From: Spirodela intermedia
Taxonomy: Eukaryota > Streptophyta > Magnoliopsida > Alismatales > Araceae
Direction of reading: 5' to 3'
DNA length: 64,000 nucleotides
Assembly (NCBI GenBank): GCA_902729315.2
Contig: LR746266.1
Location: 5,896,259 to 5,960,258 of the forward strand
Positions 23,374 through 34,127 of the stretch are shown here, in pieces (positions within the stretch are counted from its first letter, which is position 1; each line of letters begins with the position of its first letter). The translations under genes and the position numbers were made by a program. The notes under the pieces were generated by a model that made no database searches, was not told where the DNA came from, and saw only the letters and a list, made by a program, of their open reading frames with translations.

Positions 23374-26300
23374 CTCCTTTGAAAGCTAGAGCGTAGAGGT
23401 GTCACATACTCAATTTGGAGCAAATGTCAAGTAGTTGTTGATGAGGAAGAACTTTGGTGAAGATATCTATTAGTTGATCCTCTATAGAGATATGTGGAGT
23501 AGAGATTTTTTCTGTTAATACAACATTTCAAATGAAATCACAATCAACTTCAATATACTTAGCATGCTCATAAAAAACTAAGTTATTTACAATAAAGGTA
23601 TCACCTTTGTTGTCATAGTACATAAGTATGAGCAAAGTGATAGGAATATCAAAATCTCATAGAATGAATATGACTTAGAAAATCTCACAAACAATATGTG
23701 GCACAACTCTATATTAAAATGCATCCCTAGAACAAGAGACAACACTTTAGTTTTTACTATGGCACGTGACAAAATTGCCCCCTTCAAATGTACAAAATCT
23801 AGTAGTAGAGTGTCAATCTTTATTAGAATCAATGTAATTAGTATCAAAATATTTTATGATATTAAAAAAATATAATTATTCTTTAAGTAGAGTCTATTGT
23901 CACGAGATGACATCAGAAATTGAAGTATTTGACACAATGCAATCAGTGAACTTTATGAGGTTGATGCATAAATTCGTTCAGGCGGCCAATGACAAAGACA
24001 ATGCCATGTCATGTAATCGCTAGATTTAAAAGTTTTATAATAAGAGCATGATATATCATTATATCATGAAGTAATTGACTATCATTATCATTGAGAGACA
24101 GATGGGCATTTATAGGCACAACAACTAGTTTGCAATCAAGCATGATGACATCATGTAGAAAATATAATACATACTTGTGCTGGGATAGAATAAGATCATC
24201 TATAATAGGATTAACTTTAAAGCCAAGAATGTATCGTATAAGACTAAGGTCTTTTGAAACAAATTGAGAGTGTAAGAACTCTTTAATTATATTATATGAG
24301 TGACTACAATTAAGAAGAATATCATCAACATAAATAATCAAAGGAATAGACTCAGTAGGTAAATGTAAAGTAAAAATTGAGTGATAAAAGGAAGATTGAG
24401 TGAAACCAAACTATTTGACTGTTCCTTTGAATCTGTCAAGCTAAGTTCAAGGACTAACTCATATATGACCATTCAAAGTTTGTAAACTTTTTTCTCTTAA
24501 GTAAGAAGCCCTAATGGATACTCCACATAAACCTCTTTATTGAGATTGTCAAACTATATTTTTTATTATCAAGATGAAATAATAATCATCTATAATTAAC
24601 TGTAATATATGCAAACTAAATTAAAATGAGTTACTAGAAAAAATGTCGTAGAGTAATAAACACTAGATGTCTAAATATAACCTTTGGCTACTAATTGAGC
24701 CTCATATTAATCTATAGAGCCATCAAGAAAGTACCTTGGAGTAGACATCTCTTCTTCCATAGTAGCCTTCCAAGAAAGATATTGTAATGTCTCAATATGA
24801 GTATGGGGAATTGATGACTGTTAATAAAAAGAAAAACTATCAAAAGATAGATACAAGGTAAGGATCTAGGAATGATCTCTATTAGAAGAAGATGATGATT
24901 CAATGGTCATCCAATAATTCAATATCATCCAATGGGTAAGAGCCAATGGAGATAGTTTGATTTTGATTGAATGGTAAAGGTGTAGAAGGAGGTGCAAAGG
25001 ACATATGTAAGAGAGAGGAATGAAAGAAATATTGTAAGAACTAGATTTCATGAAAAATGACTGATCATCAAAGAAAGTAACATATGCACTAATTTATGAT
25101 TGTCATGTGGATGAGTCAAAGTATTAATATCATTTATGAGTTTTTGAGTAATCTAGAAAGACACATTTGATAGCATGATGAACAAATTTATTAAAGTGAA
25201 AGAGGTGAAGAAAACAAACACAACCAAAGACATGATGAGGTAAATGAAATATTTATTACCTTGACATAAAGAAGACTATGAAATTTTACCTATAAAAATA
25301 AGATGATGAGACACAATTGATGATCTAAGATATTATAAGAACACATGCAGTTTAGTTGATTCATTTGAAACATAAGGGTATATATCACTCTTATAATTGA
25401 CATAACTTACATTCTGTCACTTTATTTTCTTGGAATGTTTAAACAAATGTTGTTTGGTGGATTACATCTAATGAAGAAAAAAATTTAGCCATTGTACTAG
25501 TAACAAATTCAATGTCATTATCACTATAAAATATTTTAATATTAGTAGAATATTGAGTTTCTATTTATTTAATGTTTTTTATTAATATGAGAAGTTTTGG
25601 ATTTTTCTTTAAATATATAGACTCAAGTGACTCAAGTATAGTCATTAGCAATTACAAGGAAATAACACAAGTTGAGTAGACTAAGAACTTGACTAAGGTC
25701 ATGTAGATCAACATGAAGTACATAAAAAATAAATTGTTCTCAACTAATATGTCCTGAAGAAAATGAAGAAAGATAATCTTTATCAATTGACATGCTTCAC
25801 AATTTAAAATAACATAAAATGAAAGATTTGAAAACTACAGTCAAACCATCGTTATTGTAAGAAAACCCAATTAGTGATATAGTTGAAGAAGAGAAATCTG
25901 AGATTTATCAAGTACATGGATGGAAGACTTAGTAAATAATGTTTATCATGCGCAAATCTACCATAAATATACATTATCTAAATATCTTTGAACACAAAGA
26001 CAATATCATAGAAGATGACATTTAAGGGATTTGTTGAGTTGACTAATGAAGAAAAAAATTAAAACAAATTGGGGTGCATGCATGACATTTGAAAAGGTTA
26101 AAGAAATAGAAAGGAAAACATGACCAAGACTAGTCACAAGAGAAAATATTTGTCTACAACACACATAAATTGGTTTTGACAAGGATAAAGTGGTTTTGAT
26201 AAAAGTTCTAATATAAGAGTCATTGTGAGTGACATAATAGAAGGTGGCATAATTTGTAATTCAATTACACAAATTTCTAGACAAAGTATGAGTTTGTTTG

Positions 26301-27107
26301 GTCAATCATTGATGCAACAGTGGATAAGGTCGATTGTTCTTTTTCTTGATTATATCAACAAAACATATTATATTATAATTTGAAAATAGTAACTTTTATT
26401 GACTCCTCCATATTAATAGATATCTTATTAGCTTGTGGTGTTGACTGTCTACTAAGATACCTTTGTGTAGCCCAACATTAACTCACAATTTGATTTTGTT
26501 ATAACAATATTAAAAAAAAATTTATTTTATCTATGACTATTACTGAGAGTAGTGAGGTGTCTTCTTCTTGATCTATTTGAGAAGCTCCCCTTACCTTAAC
26601 CTCTCATTATCATCATAATAGAAGACTCTTAACTGTGAGATAGAGCTAGAAGGTTCAAATCATGCAAGATATGAATATATTAATATTGGAGTTGGGATCT
26701 CTTTTAAAGTCATCATTTGATCCCTCTCACTACTTCATATTCTTGGCCTAAAGCAGATAAAAATTACACTGATCAAATGACGTATTTTTGCTTAGTCATT
26801 TCAACAATGTCAGATGTGATAGGCACATAAAGATCATGTTCATTCCATAAACATTCAAGCAACCCTTTTTTCATACTTTGTAAAAATGAGAAATATTCTT
26901 CTTATGGGAGTGTATAGCTTATGTATTTGTCCTTGTATCATTTTAACTTAATCATATAACGATACATGTTGACTTCAACTCCTTTTGTCAAAATAATCGA
27001 TAAGGTTTGCGACAATACTTCAATACTTTGGCTGCAAAATTGACTTCAGTTTCATCATTCTAACCAAAGTTTAAATCTTTGACCAACAATATATTAAAAA
27101 TAATATA

Positions 27108-27295
27108 TGTATTTTCTCACATATAGAGAGAGGAGAGAAAAAAGAGAATGAAATAATATTGCACACATTTAATAAAATAATCCAGAGGGATTTATACCCA
27201 ACCCCCAAGGACAAAATTACCCTCTAACTAACTCCTAAATAAGCTTTACCCAATTAATTTGACGTGTAATTGGGCCGAGCCCAATTATTTCAACA
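27108..27295 (-). repeat. 5' LTR of the copia element (right in the window)
   Basis: Begins TGTATTTTC and ends TTCAACA on the + strand. On the minus strand it carries a TATAAAT promoter-like element at about 27190-27196. The inner boundary is uncertain by tens of bases. Confidence 0.6.
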
Positions 27296-28048
27296 ATTAG
27301 TTTATAGTCTATTCACTGCATAAATCTTTCATAAAAGTAAATCCCCATTGGAGAACGAAGATCAGGGCGAGGAGGAGCTAGACACGGGGCCGGAAAAAAA
27401 CAAACCCTGTTAGATACCCTCGAGGCCCAAGGCTCAATCTACAGGCCCAATTCTGAATAATGGTCTCGTTTTAGGTTCCAAAGAAATCAGCCCATTTAAC
27501 ACTAGGCATACATGCCACCGGCTCCATCCAGATGAACTGGGCCCCAGCCCGGATAGAGCCCAACCCACGTGACGCAGTGCCTCTGACTCTCCATCATCAT
27601 TCCCAGATCTCACGGTCCTCGCCTCCTCTGCGACTCAATTGACCTAAAATGGCGATCCCGAGCTCGAGCGGGAGAGCATCGGAAGGAGAAGAGAGAGCTG
27701 CTCGGTGGTCGTCAACCCCCGGGGAGGAGGAAGTCGCCGAGGAGGTCAACCTGTGGGGAGGGGGGAAATCAAATCGGGGAAAAAAAATCCAAAATTGCTC
27801 GTCCCTACTGAGATGGACGCTGACGATATCGTACAGGCGCTGCAGAATCAAAGAATGGGGAAGATCGCCGGGGGAGCAGCGAGAATGTGTGAGTGATCTC
27901 TGCAAGCTTTTTCAGAAAAATAGGAAGGAAGTGGTTTGGTGTGCGGTGGAGATCTCCTTCTGTAGCTGTCTCTTTCCCGTCCGCCATTCATTTATGGATT
28001 TCTGTGTCGCCGACCTCGGTATGCACAGGAGATGGGTGAGAGAGGAGG
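27296..28048. other. Spacer with a site II promoter cluster and an unassigned + strand unit
   Basis: GGCCCA/AGCCCA elements occur at about 27426, 27442, 27490, 27541-27552 and 27559, with CACGTG at about 27565-27570. This is the architecture of a broadly active promoter reading rightwards. Downstream, ATG 27649 opens a 206-codon frame that overlaps the PLATZ 3' end, and ATG 27813 opens a short frame (MDADDIVQALQNQRMGKI). Neither resembles a family I know, so no CDS is called. Confidence 0.35.
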
Positions 28049-28939
28049 TCAGAACATTGGCGATCTCCTCGGGCACTTCGCCTTCCGCTTGTCCCCCTTC
28101 CCCTGCTCGTAGGAGGCTGCGTTGGAGAGCGAGCCGCCGCCGCCCCCGCCGAGCTCTCCCCCTACTGGGCCCTCGTCACCGTCGAAGCCGCCGCCGCCGC
28201 CGAGGGGCACTGGATACGAAGGATCGCGGCAGTGGTGGAGCCGCCGGCGGGGTTCCTCCTCCGGCATGAGCTGCATTCCCCCCATTCCAGCTAAATTTAT
28301 TATGGAAGCCATTCGGAGATCCAGCCGGAAGCTCGCCAGCGAGAAGGAAGGGAGAGAGTTTTGGGATTTCTGCAACTCACTTTGCAGCTGATGGAGCAGA
28401 AGCGCTTGTCGGCGTCGAGCAGAGGCCAGCTGCAGGCGCGGCAGAGATAGGGGCTGGCCCTACCGGCGTCCGCCTTGCTCGGCCCCCTGCTGTGGAGGTA
28501 GTAGATCCTGACGCGGTTGGCCCGGTAGACCTGGATGTCGTCGTCGTCGCCGCCGAACAATTTCCCGATCCCGTTCGTCCCGTCGATCTGCACCGCCGCC
28601 TGGTATGACGATCGGACCACCTGCGCACAGAATCCCGGCGGGGGGTTAGCCCTCCGGGCCCATCGGAGAGGATTCCTGTCACTAATTCCTGTTCCTGTGC
28701 CTGTTCCTGTTCCTCCGGCGGGCGGGGGTCGCGAGACTGACCTGGAGTATCAGGTGGTTGTGCCGCCGGCAGTGGCTGCCGCCGTCGTCGCGGCAGTCGG
28801 AGCAGACCGGCGTCATGCAGTCGGTGCAGTAGAGGTTGCACCACTTCCGGTTGTCCCGGTGGACGGGGCAGGGCACGTAGAACACCGCCCTCAGGAAGCG
28901 CTCGAACCACGGCGGCATCGCACCTGCAGGCGCCCCCAT
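28049..28939 (-). CDS. PLATZ zinc-binding transcription factor
   Basis: Three coding exons on the minus strand: 28939-28742, 28620-28381 and 28270-28049, giving 219 aa. The PLATZ region (PF04640) begins PPWFERFLRAVFYVPCPVH, followed by Cys/His clusters NRKWCNLYCTDCMTPVCSDC and HCRRHNHLILQ. After the first intron come VYRANRVRIYYLHSR and LCRACSWPLLDADKRFCSIS. The C-terminal KRKAKCPRRSP block resembles the conserved KRKGxPHRSP end of plant PLATZ proteins and supports exon 3. PLATZ proteins bind A/T-rich DNA and several repress transcription or work with RNA polymerase III in seeds; which applies here is unknown. ATG 28939 is the first ATG in frame. The exon 3 acceptor (CTG on the + strand at 28271-28273) is inferred from phase. 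Confidence 0.88.
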
Positions 28940-28964
28940 CCTCACACGGCTCCACTCCTCCGCC

Positions 28965-28968
<4 letters not shown>

Positions 28969-29014
<46 letters not shown>

Positions 29015-29044
29015 GATCTATCTCTCTTATCTGTGCATATATAC
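28969..29044 (-). promoter_or_regulatory. PLATZ core promoter: TATATA box and GA tract
   Basis: A TATATA string lies at about 29037-29044, near 100 bases before the ATG. Between them is a CT run on the + strand (28969-29002), which is GA on the PLATZ sense strand, opposite to most tracts in the window. Confidence 0.5.
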
Positions 29045-29583
29045 CAGGCCACCAAGTTCCCCTCCCGGCGGCGGAGGGAGGGCAGCGCCGCCAGCACCAG
29101 GCGGCGAGTCGGCGGCGGCGCGGTGGCGAGGGGTCCTCCTCCTCCTCTTTAGGGTTTCGGCGACCACTCAGTCGTCCGCTCTATCATTCGTGGGTCGGTG
29201 GACTTTGGGAACTCGGATTTTTCCGGCTGTCCGCCATGGCCGGCCTCCATCCATCGATGGCGCCTCCCCTCCAATCTGGGGCCCACACGGTTCCTAAAGT
29301 ACCATAATGCCCGCGCACGCACATCCACATCCACATCTACCGCCGCCGTTTCGTGGTCAGCAGAGCGGAACCAACTTCCAGATCCCGCCGCCGACACGGA
29401 CAGGTGTACTACGATTTTCCCAGCCGTTACTTTTAACGGAAAATGTGGAGATGCCGTCGGACGTCTGTCTGTCTGGCTTTATGCTTTTATTTGGAGTGTT
29501 GGGTTTTTGGGCGATTTGGAGATTTTCTGGGGAAATATAGAGGCCGGTCGGGGGACCGCCGGCGACGGCGACGGGATAGCGTC
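29045..29583. other. Spacer between the PLATZ promoter and the DC1 gene 3' end
   Basis: Short open frames on both strands are low-complexity. No gene was recognised. Confidence 0.4.
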
Positions 29584-30342
29584 TCATTTGGAAATGAAGG
29601 AGCCGACGACGCCGGCGATGATGACGGTGGGGTCCCCGAGGACAGCGGAGATGATGAACTGCACCGCCGTGCCGGCCAGCTCGCAGCATCGCTTCACCTT
29701 CCCCTTGCGCCGGTGCCGGTTCTGCGCCGTCCCCCTGATGAGGGGGATCCTGTCCACGGTGGCGGCGCCTTCACGGCCGGCCTTTCGCGGAGCGTCCGCC
29801 CGGCCGCCGACGCCGGAGTAGACCTCTTGCCAGCTATCCACTAGCATCTCCATGGCGCAGGCGACGTGGAGGTTGTAGTTCTTGCAGGTGGAGCGGTAGC
29901 TCCAGCTGCGGCCCTTGCGCCCGCAGCGGTGGCAGGGGGCGCCAACCTTGCGGTAGAGGTAGAGGGAGAGGCCGCCGCCGGCGTCGATGGCGTGGGGCAG
30001 GTTGGCGCAGCAGGGGTGGAGGTCGAAGCCGCATTTGAAGCAGTGGTAGACGAACCCGTTGACGTCCTTCTGGCAGGCGTTGCAGTAGCGCTGCGCGTCC
30101 CCCGGCGGCCGGGTCAGGAACTGGAAGGCGCACTTCCTGTAGAACGGGTGGTAGAAGGCGGGGCTGGAGGATTGTGCCGGCGCGGCGCAGTGCCGGTGGA
30201 GGTCGTAGTCGCAGTGGGAGCACTTGAAGCGGGAGCCGATCCCCACCTCCTTGCAGCCGTCGCACTTGAAAGGTACCTCCCCGTATTCGTACCGCAGCTT
30301 GTGGTGAGGGTGACTGGAGTGTGTTATCTCTCCGAACTTCAT
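29584..30342 (-). CDS. DC1 (cysteine/histidine-rich C1) domain protein
   Basis: Single exon of 252 aa starting MKFGEITHSSHPHHKL. Three successive C1-like zinc modules are visible. The first is CDGCKEVGIGSRFKCSHCDYDLHRHC (about residues 25-55). The second is CNACQKDVNGFVYHCFKCGFDLHPCC (about 82-115). The third, partial, is CHRCGRKGRSWSYRSTCKNYNLHVAC (about 130-163). DC1 proteins (PF03107) are a large plant family linked to stress and cell-death signalling; ligands are mostly unknown. The C terminus ends with hydrophobic FIISAVLGDPTVIIAGVVGSFIS, a possible tail anchor. ATG 30342 is favoured by a TATAAAA box about 85 bases upstream (minus strand, 30425-30431). Confidence 0.9.
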   Translation of the reverse strand: MKFGEITHSSHPHHKLRYEYGEVPFKCDGCKEVGIGSRFKCSHCDYDLHRHCAAPAQSSSPAFYHPFYRKCAFQFLTRPPGDAQRYCNACQKDVNGFVYHCFKCGFDLHPCCANLPHAIDAGGGLSLYLYRKVGAPCHRCGRKGRSWSYRSTCKNYNLHVACAMEMLVDSWQEVYSGVGGRADAPRKAGREGAATVDRIPLIRGTAQNRHRRKGKVKRCCELAGTAVQFIISAVLGDPTVIIAGVVGSFISK

Positions 30343-30424
30343 CCTCTGAGCTCCGCCGCCGCCACTCTCCTCCGCAGAGAGAACCCAGCGCTGAACATTG
30401 TGACGGAGAAGCAAGGAGCAGGGT

Positions 30425-30431
30425 TTTTATA
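30425..30431 (-). promoter_or_regulatory. TATA box of the DC1 gene
   Basis: TATAAAA on the minus strand, about 85 bases before the ATG, implying a leader of about 50 nt. Confidence 0.6.
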
Positions 30432-31269
30432 CTCCCCGCATCGGATGCTGGAGGGTTGTTGACGCCACGGCGGGGGGACTTCCCGGAGAAGCATGTCGGA
30501 ATCTATTCTCCAAGCTGGTGCGGTTCCTGACTCTTGTAGAGATCCATGGCGGTGGACTGGCTATATCCAGACCCACCCCCTCCCCCCCACCTTCTCTTTC
30601 TTCTGCAACGCTGGGGAGCCCGGCTTTGCCAACGGATTCAAGCTTCTGCTTTCGGGTTTCAGTCGCTCGGGGAGGACGGCATGTGAGTGGGGGGGGGGGG
30701 AACATATCCTCGTCGTCGTCTTCCTCCTCCTCCCACCCTCGATCTCCCTACTCCGAGAGCTTACAAATCGTCTTCAGGAACTTGACGGCCGACAGACACC
30801 AGAGAGCGAGGGAAGGAAAGGTGCGATCATTGGGTGAACCTTTCCTTTTGGTCTCAGAACAGAGGATAAAGACAGCTCTCAAGGCTAGAATATCTTCCTC
30901 AAGGATCTTCCGCTGTACGTCGGGGGATTGACGGTCGTCGAAGGGACTGGAGAATGGGTTCTCCTGGTCCGTCCTATCCATCGCCCACCTGAGACGCCGC
31001 CGTGGGGTCCCTGCCTTCACCCTGGCGGAGGAGTTGTTGTCCTCACCATTGATTACTACGTGCGAGCTCCTGGCATCGCCTGGTGCGCTACACATCAGAT
31101 TATTCTCGATCCCCTCCCACCTCCGATCAGAAGAGGCTACGATCCCCTCGCATTTCTCCGCTGACCACGGATCTCCAGAAAATCCTTCTGTAACCTGTTT
31201 CAGAGCGCCACCTCAGGGAGACGGTTCGGGGGGGGCGGGGAGGGGAGGGGGTGGAGATCTCCGGTGGGC
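30432..31269. other. Divergent spacer between the DC1 and PPR genes
   Basis: A minus-strand open frame at 30748-31095 reads as plausible protein (DDRQSPDVQRKILEEDIL) but matches nothing I recognise. No TATA box for the PPR gene was found. Confidence 0.35.
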
Positions 31270-33336
31270 ATGCTCCCCAGGAGGCCTTCCAGCGGTCTCT
31301 CCACCAGAGTGGGGAAGATCGGATTCCTGAAGTATTTCCTGGACATGGGGGAGCTGGAATCCGCCCGCGCAGTGTTCGACGAAACTCCCGAACCAGACCT
31401 TCGCTCCTGGACTCTCCTTATCTCCGCCTACACCAAGCGGGGGTCCCCAGCGGAGGGCGTCGAGCTCTACGGCCGGCTCCTACGACAAGACAAGCTGAGA
31501 CCTGATGGCCTTTCCCTCATCGCGGCGGCAAAGGCCTGCGGCGCAGCCTCGGACCTCGCCATGGCCAGAAGGGTTCACAGGGACGCAGTCCGATTCGGCC
31601 TCCACTGTGACCTCCCCCTTGGGAACGCCTTGATCGACATGTATGGCAGGTGCAGGTCGCCGGAGGGGGCGAGGCGCGTCTTTGACGCCATGCCCCATCT
31701 CGACGTGATCTCCTGGACCTCGATCATCGCCGCATTTGTGGAATCCCCAGGCGAAGCGTTGGAGCTTCTTCGAGCGATGGGCGCTACTGGAACGAAGGCT
31801 AATGCCGTCACCCTCTCCAAGGTCCTCTCCATCTGCTCGGAGCTGAGGAGGCTGACTCCGGGGAGGGAGCTCCATAGCGTCGCCGTGAGAAACGGGCTCG
31901 ACGGCAACAGCTTCGTCGCCGCCGGGCTCATAGATATGTACGCGAAATGTTCAGCCATTCGGCATGCACGAACGGTGTTCGAGAATATACCCCAGAGAGA
32001 CGCCGTCTCCTGGAACGTGATGCTGGCTGCCTATTTCTTGAACGGGCAGCCCGAGGATGCCTCCGAGCTCTTTCAGAGGATGGACGAAGAAGACGGTGTC
32101 GCGCCGACCTTGGCTTCCTGGAACTCCATGATAGCGGGTTGTACAGAGGTTGGGAAACCCGGTCAGGCCCTCAGACTTCTCGCTCAGATGCAGGACCGGG
32201 GGTTCAAGCCCAACAGGATCACCATCGCCAGCATCCTCCGCGCCTGCGCTGCCATGGAGAACCTGCGGGGGGGCAGGGAGATCCACGCCCATGGCCTCCG
32301 GCGGCGGCTCACGGAGGAGGTCGTCATCTCGACGGCCCTGGTTCTGGTGTACACCAGGTGCGGGGAGCTCGAGCTCTCCAGGAGAATCTTCTCTGCGATT
32401 CCTCGGAAGGACACCGTGGCTTGGAACACGATGATCATGGCGAACTCCACGCACGGCCATGGCGAGGAAGCTCTGGCGCTGTTTCGGGAGATGGTGGGCT
32501 CGGGATTGAGACCCAACTCTGTGACCTTCGTGGCGGCTCTGTCTGGTTGCAGCCACTCCAACCTGGTCGAGGAAGGGAGGAAGGTCTTCGATTCCATGCT
32601 CTACGACCATGGGGTCGTCCCCGACGCAGATCACCATTCTTGCATGGTCGACATCCTCAGCCGCGCGGGGCTCCTCCACGAGGCGCATGAATTCATCCAG
32701 AAGATGTCATTGAAGCCCACCGCCGGCGCCTGGGGAGCTCTGCTCGCCGGGTGCAGGGTGTACAAAAACGTGGAGCTGGGCAAGACCGCCGCTCGTCGTC
32801 TATTCGAGATCGAGCCCGACAATCCTGGGAATTACGTGCTGCTGTCGAATATCTTCGGGGCCGCCAAGCTGTGGGACGATGCTTCAGAGATCCGGAAGAT
32901 CATGAGGGACAGAGGCATGACGAAGGAGCCAGGCTGCAGCTGGATTCAGATAAAGAATCGAGTCTTCACCTTCGTCAAGGGGGACAAGAGGAACCCCCGC
33001 AGCGAGGAGATCTACGGCTTCCTTGGAGAGGTCGGGGAGAGGATGCGGCTCGAGGGTTTTATCCCCGACACCGGCTTCGCCCTGCAGGACGTGGACGAGG
33101 AGGAGAAGGAGGAGCTCCTGTGCGGCCACAGCGAGAAGCTCGCGGTTGCCTTCGGGATCCTCAACCTGAGGGGCGAATCCTCGATCCGGGTGTTCAAGAA
33201 CCTGAGGATCTGCGGGGACTGCCACAGCGCCATCAAGTTCATGGCGAAGCTCACCGGGGTGCGGATCGTCGTCAGGGACTCCGCGCGGTTTCACCATTTC
33301 CTAGAAGGAGCCTGCTCCTGCCGCGACTTCTGGTGA
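31270..33336 (+). CDS. PLS-class pentatricopeptide repeat protein with E and DYW domains
   Basis: Single exon of 688 aa, intronless as usual for the family. Tandem PPR motifs of P, L and S type run from about residue 15 to 500, for example SWTLLISAYTKRGSPAEGVE, NALIDMYGRCRSPEGARRVF, SWNSMIAGCTEVGKPGQALR and AWNTMIMANSTHGHGEEALA. The E/E+ region follows (WGALLAGCRVYKNVELGKTA, GCSWIQIKNRVFTFVKGD). The DYW domain carries the deaminase-like HSEKLAVAFG motif and CGDCHSAIKF. Such proteins bind organellar RNA through the repeats and edit C to U with the DYW domain. The terminal tripeptide is DFW rather than DYW. The organelle is undecided: no clear transit peptide is visible from ATG 31270, and the open frame upstream offers only GTG. 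Confidence 0.9.
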   Translation: MLPRRPSSGLSTRVGKIGFLKYFLDMGELESARAVFDETPEPDLRSWTLLISAYTKRGSPAEGVELYGRLLRQDKLRPDGLSLIAAAKACGAASDLAMARRVHRDAVRFGLHCDLPLGNALIDMYGRCRSPEGARRVFDAMPHLDVISWTSIIAAFVESPGEALELLRAMGATGTKANAVTLSKVLSICSELRRLTPGRELHSVAVRNGLDGNSFVAAGLIDMYAKCSAIRHARTVFENIPQRDAVSWNVMLAAYFLNGQPEDASELFQRMDEEDGVAPTLASWNSMIAGCTEVGKPGQALRLLAQMQDRGFKPNRITIASILRACAAMENLRGGREIHAHGLRRRLTEEVVISTALVLVYTRCGELELSRRIFSAIPRKDTVAWNTMIMANSTHGHGEEALALFREMVGSGLRPNSVTFVAALSGCSHSNLVEEGRKVFDSMLYDHGVVPDADHHSCMVDILSRAGLLHEAHEFIQKMSLKPTAGAWGALLAGCRVYKNVELGKTAARRLFEIEPDNPGNYVLLSNIFGAAKLWDDASEIRKIMRDRGMTKEPGCSWIQIKNRVFTFVKGDKRNPRSEEIYGFLGEVGERMRLEGFIPDTGFALQDVDEEEKEELLCGHSEKLAVAFGILNLRGESSIRVFKNLRICGDCHSAIKFMAKLTGVRIVVRDSARFHHFLEGACSCRDFW

Positions 33337-33509
33337 GGAATCACAGAATTGAGATCAGACCAGACAAAGAGGAGGTCATCATCCTTTTCACCGGCGCCCG
33401 CAGTTTCCCCTCCCGCCATCGTCACCGCACGGGAAGTGGTGGTTCAGGTGGCCTCCGGTTGATTAGGTGAAGAACTTCGTAGAATATGATTCTGGCGGAG
33501 CAGAGCCCG

Positions 33510-33516
33510 TATAAAA
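33510..33516 (+). promoter_or_regulatory. TATA box of the dirigent-like gene
   Basis: TATAAAA lies between two in-frame ATGs (33486 and 33576). It argues that transcription starts near 33540 and that 33576 is the true start. Confidence 0.6.
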
Positions 33517-33575
33517 CTCGCGTTGATGCAGGAACCGAACTGGGCGTCATCGGAAGAAGCAAGTCGGCTGCCATT

Positions 33576-34127
33576 ATGATTCCGAGGATCATCTTCTGCA
33601 CGGCGGTCTCCGCCGCCACCCTCGCCGTCATCCTGCTGGCCCTAGTCTCCCCGTCTGCGCACAGGAAACTGCAGAGGAGCTCTCCGAGGCCGAAGATCGC
33701 TCTGTCCCTCTACGTCCAGCCCCCGCCGCCGCCGGGCCGCCGGCCGTCCGCCGGTGCCCAGCCCGCTGGAGCGGCGCTGGTCTTCCACCACACGCTCACC
33801 GAGGGCCCGGGGAACCTGTCCCGGGTGGTGGGCAAGGCCCAGGGCTTCATCATCCCGGCGGAGCACTTCGCCCACTCCGCCTTCAACCTCGTTTACCTCA
33901 CCTTCCGCACGCCGGAGTACTCCGGCAGCGTCGGCGTGGAGGGGAGGCGGCTCCGGCAGGCGGACAGGGAGGAGCTCGGCGTGCTCGGCGGCACGGGGTC
34001 CTTCGCCTTCGCCCGAGGCCGCGCGGTGCTCACGCGGACAGGCCGCCCCCGGGGCAGCCCCGCCGCCATGTACCACATGAAGCTCCACCTTCAATTCCCC
34101 GACAGATCTCAGACCAGTCCTGGTTGA
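33576..34127 (+). CDS. Dirigent-like protein with N-terminal signal or membrane anchor
   Basis: Single exon of 183 aa. The hydrophobic N terminus IIFCTAVSAATLAVILLALV (about residues 4-23) is a signal peptide or anchor. The dirigent fold (PF03018) is recognisable from LVFHHTLTEGPGNLSRVVGKAQGF, then FNLVYLTFRTPEYSGSVGVEGR and ELGVLGGTGSFAFARGRAVL. Dirigent proteins guide stereoselective coupling of phenoxy radicals in lignan and lignin formation in the cell wall; many members have no known substrate. The usual leading beta strand is replaced by a proline-rich segment (PPPPPGRRP), so this is a divergent member. ATG 33576 is preferred over 33486 because of the TATA box between them. The PPR gene ends 239 bases upstream on the same strand. 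Confidence 0.82.
   Translation: MIPRIIFCTAVSAATLAVILLALVSPSAHRKLQRSSPRPKIALSLYVQPPPPPGRRPSAGAQPAGAALVFHHTLTEGPGNLSRVVGKAQGFIIPAEHFAHSAFNLVYLTFRTPEYSGSVGVEGRRLRQADREELGVLGGTGSFAFARGRAVLTRTGRPRGSPAAMYHMKLHLQFPDRSQTSPG

Larger units (their letters stand above)
23173..27295 (-). mobile_element. Degenerate Ty1/copia LTR retrotransposon
   Basis: About 4.1 kb, AT-rich and full of stops. Reading on the minus strand, reverse transcriptase is recognisable at 24009-24341 with the YVDDIL catalytic motif and LILSQHKYVL. Further 3', RNase H and the pol end appear at about 23400-23640, with blocks LVFYEHAKYIEVDCDFI and EDQLIDIFTK. Weak gag-pre-integrase and integrase-like patches lie between about 25000 and 25800. 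Candidate LTRs flank it, both starting TGT and ending ACA. A purine-rich CAAAGGAG directly precedes the left LTR in element orientation, as expected of a polypurine tract. No clear tRNA-Met primer-binding site is seen. The flanks GTTAG and ATTAG match at four of five bases. It is broken and presumably immobile. Confidence 0.85.

Noticed and set aside
30748-31095. Minus-strand 115-codon open frame
   Set aside because: Reads like protein but matches nothing I know, has no promoter signal and may be chance openness in GC-rich DNA; kept only as a remark.
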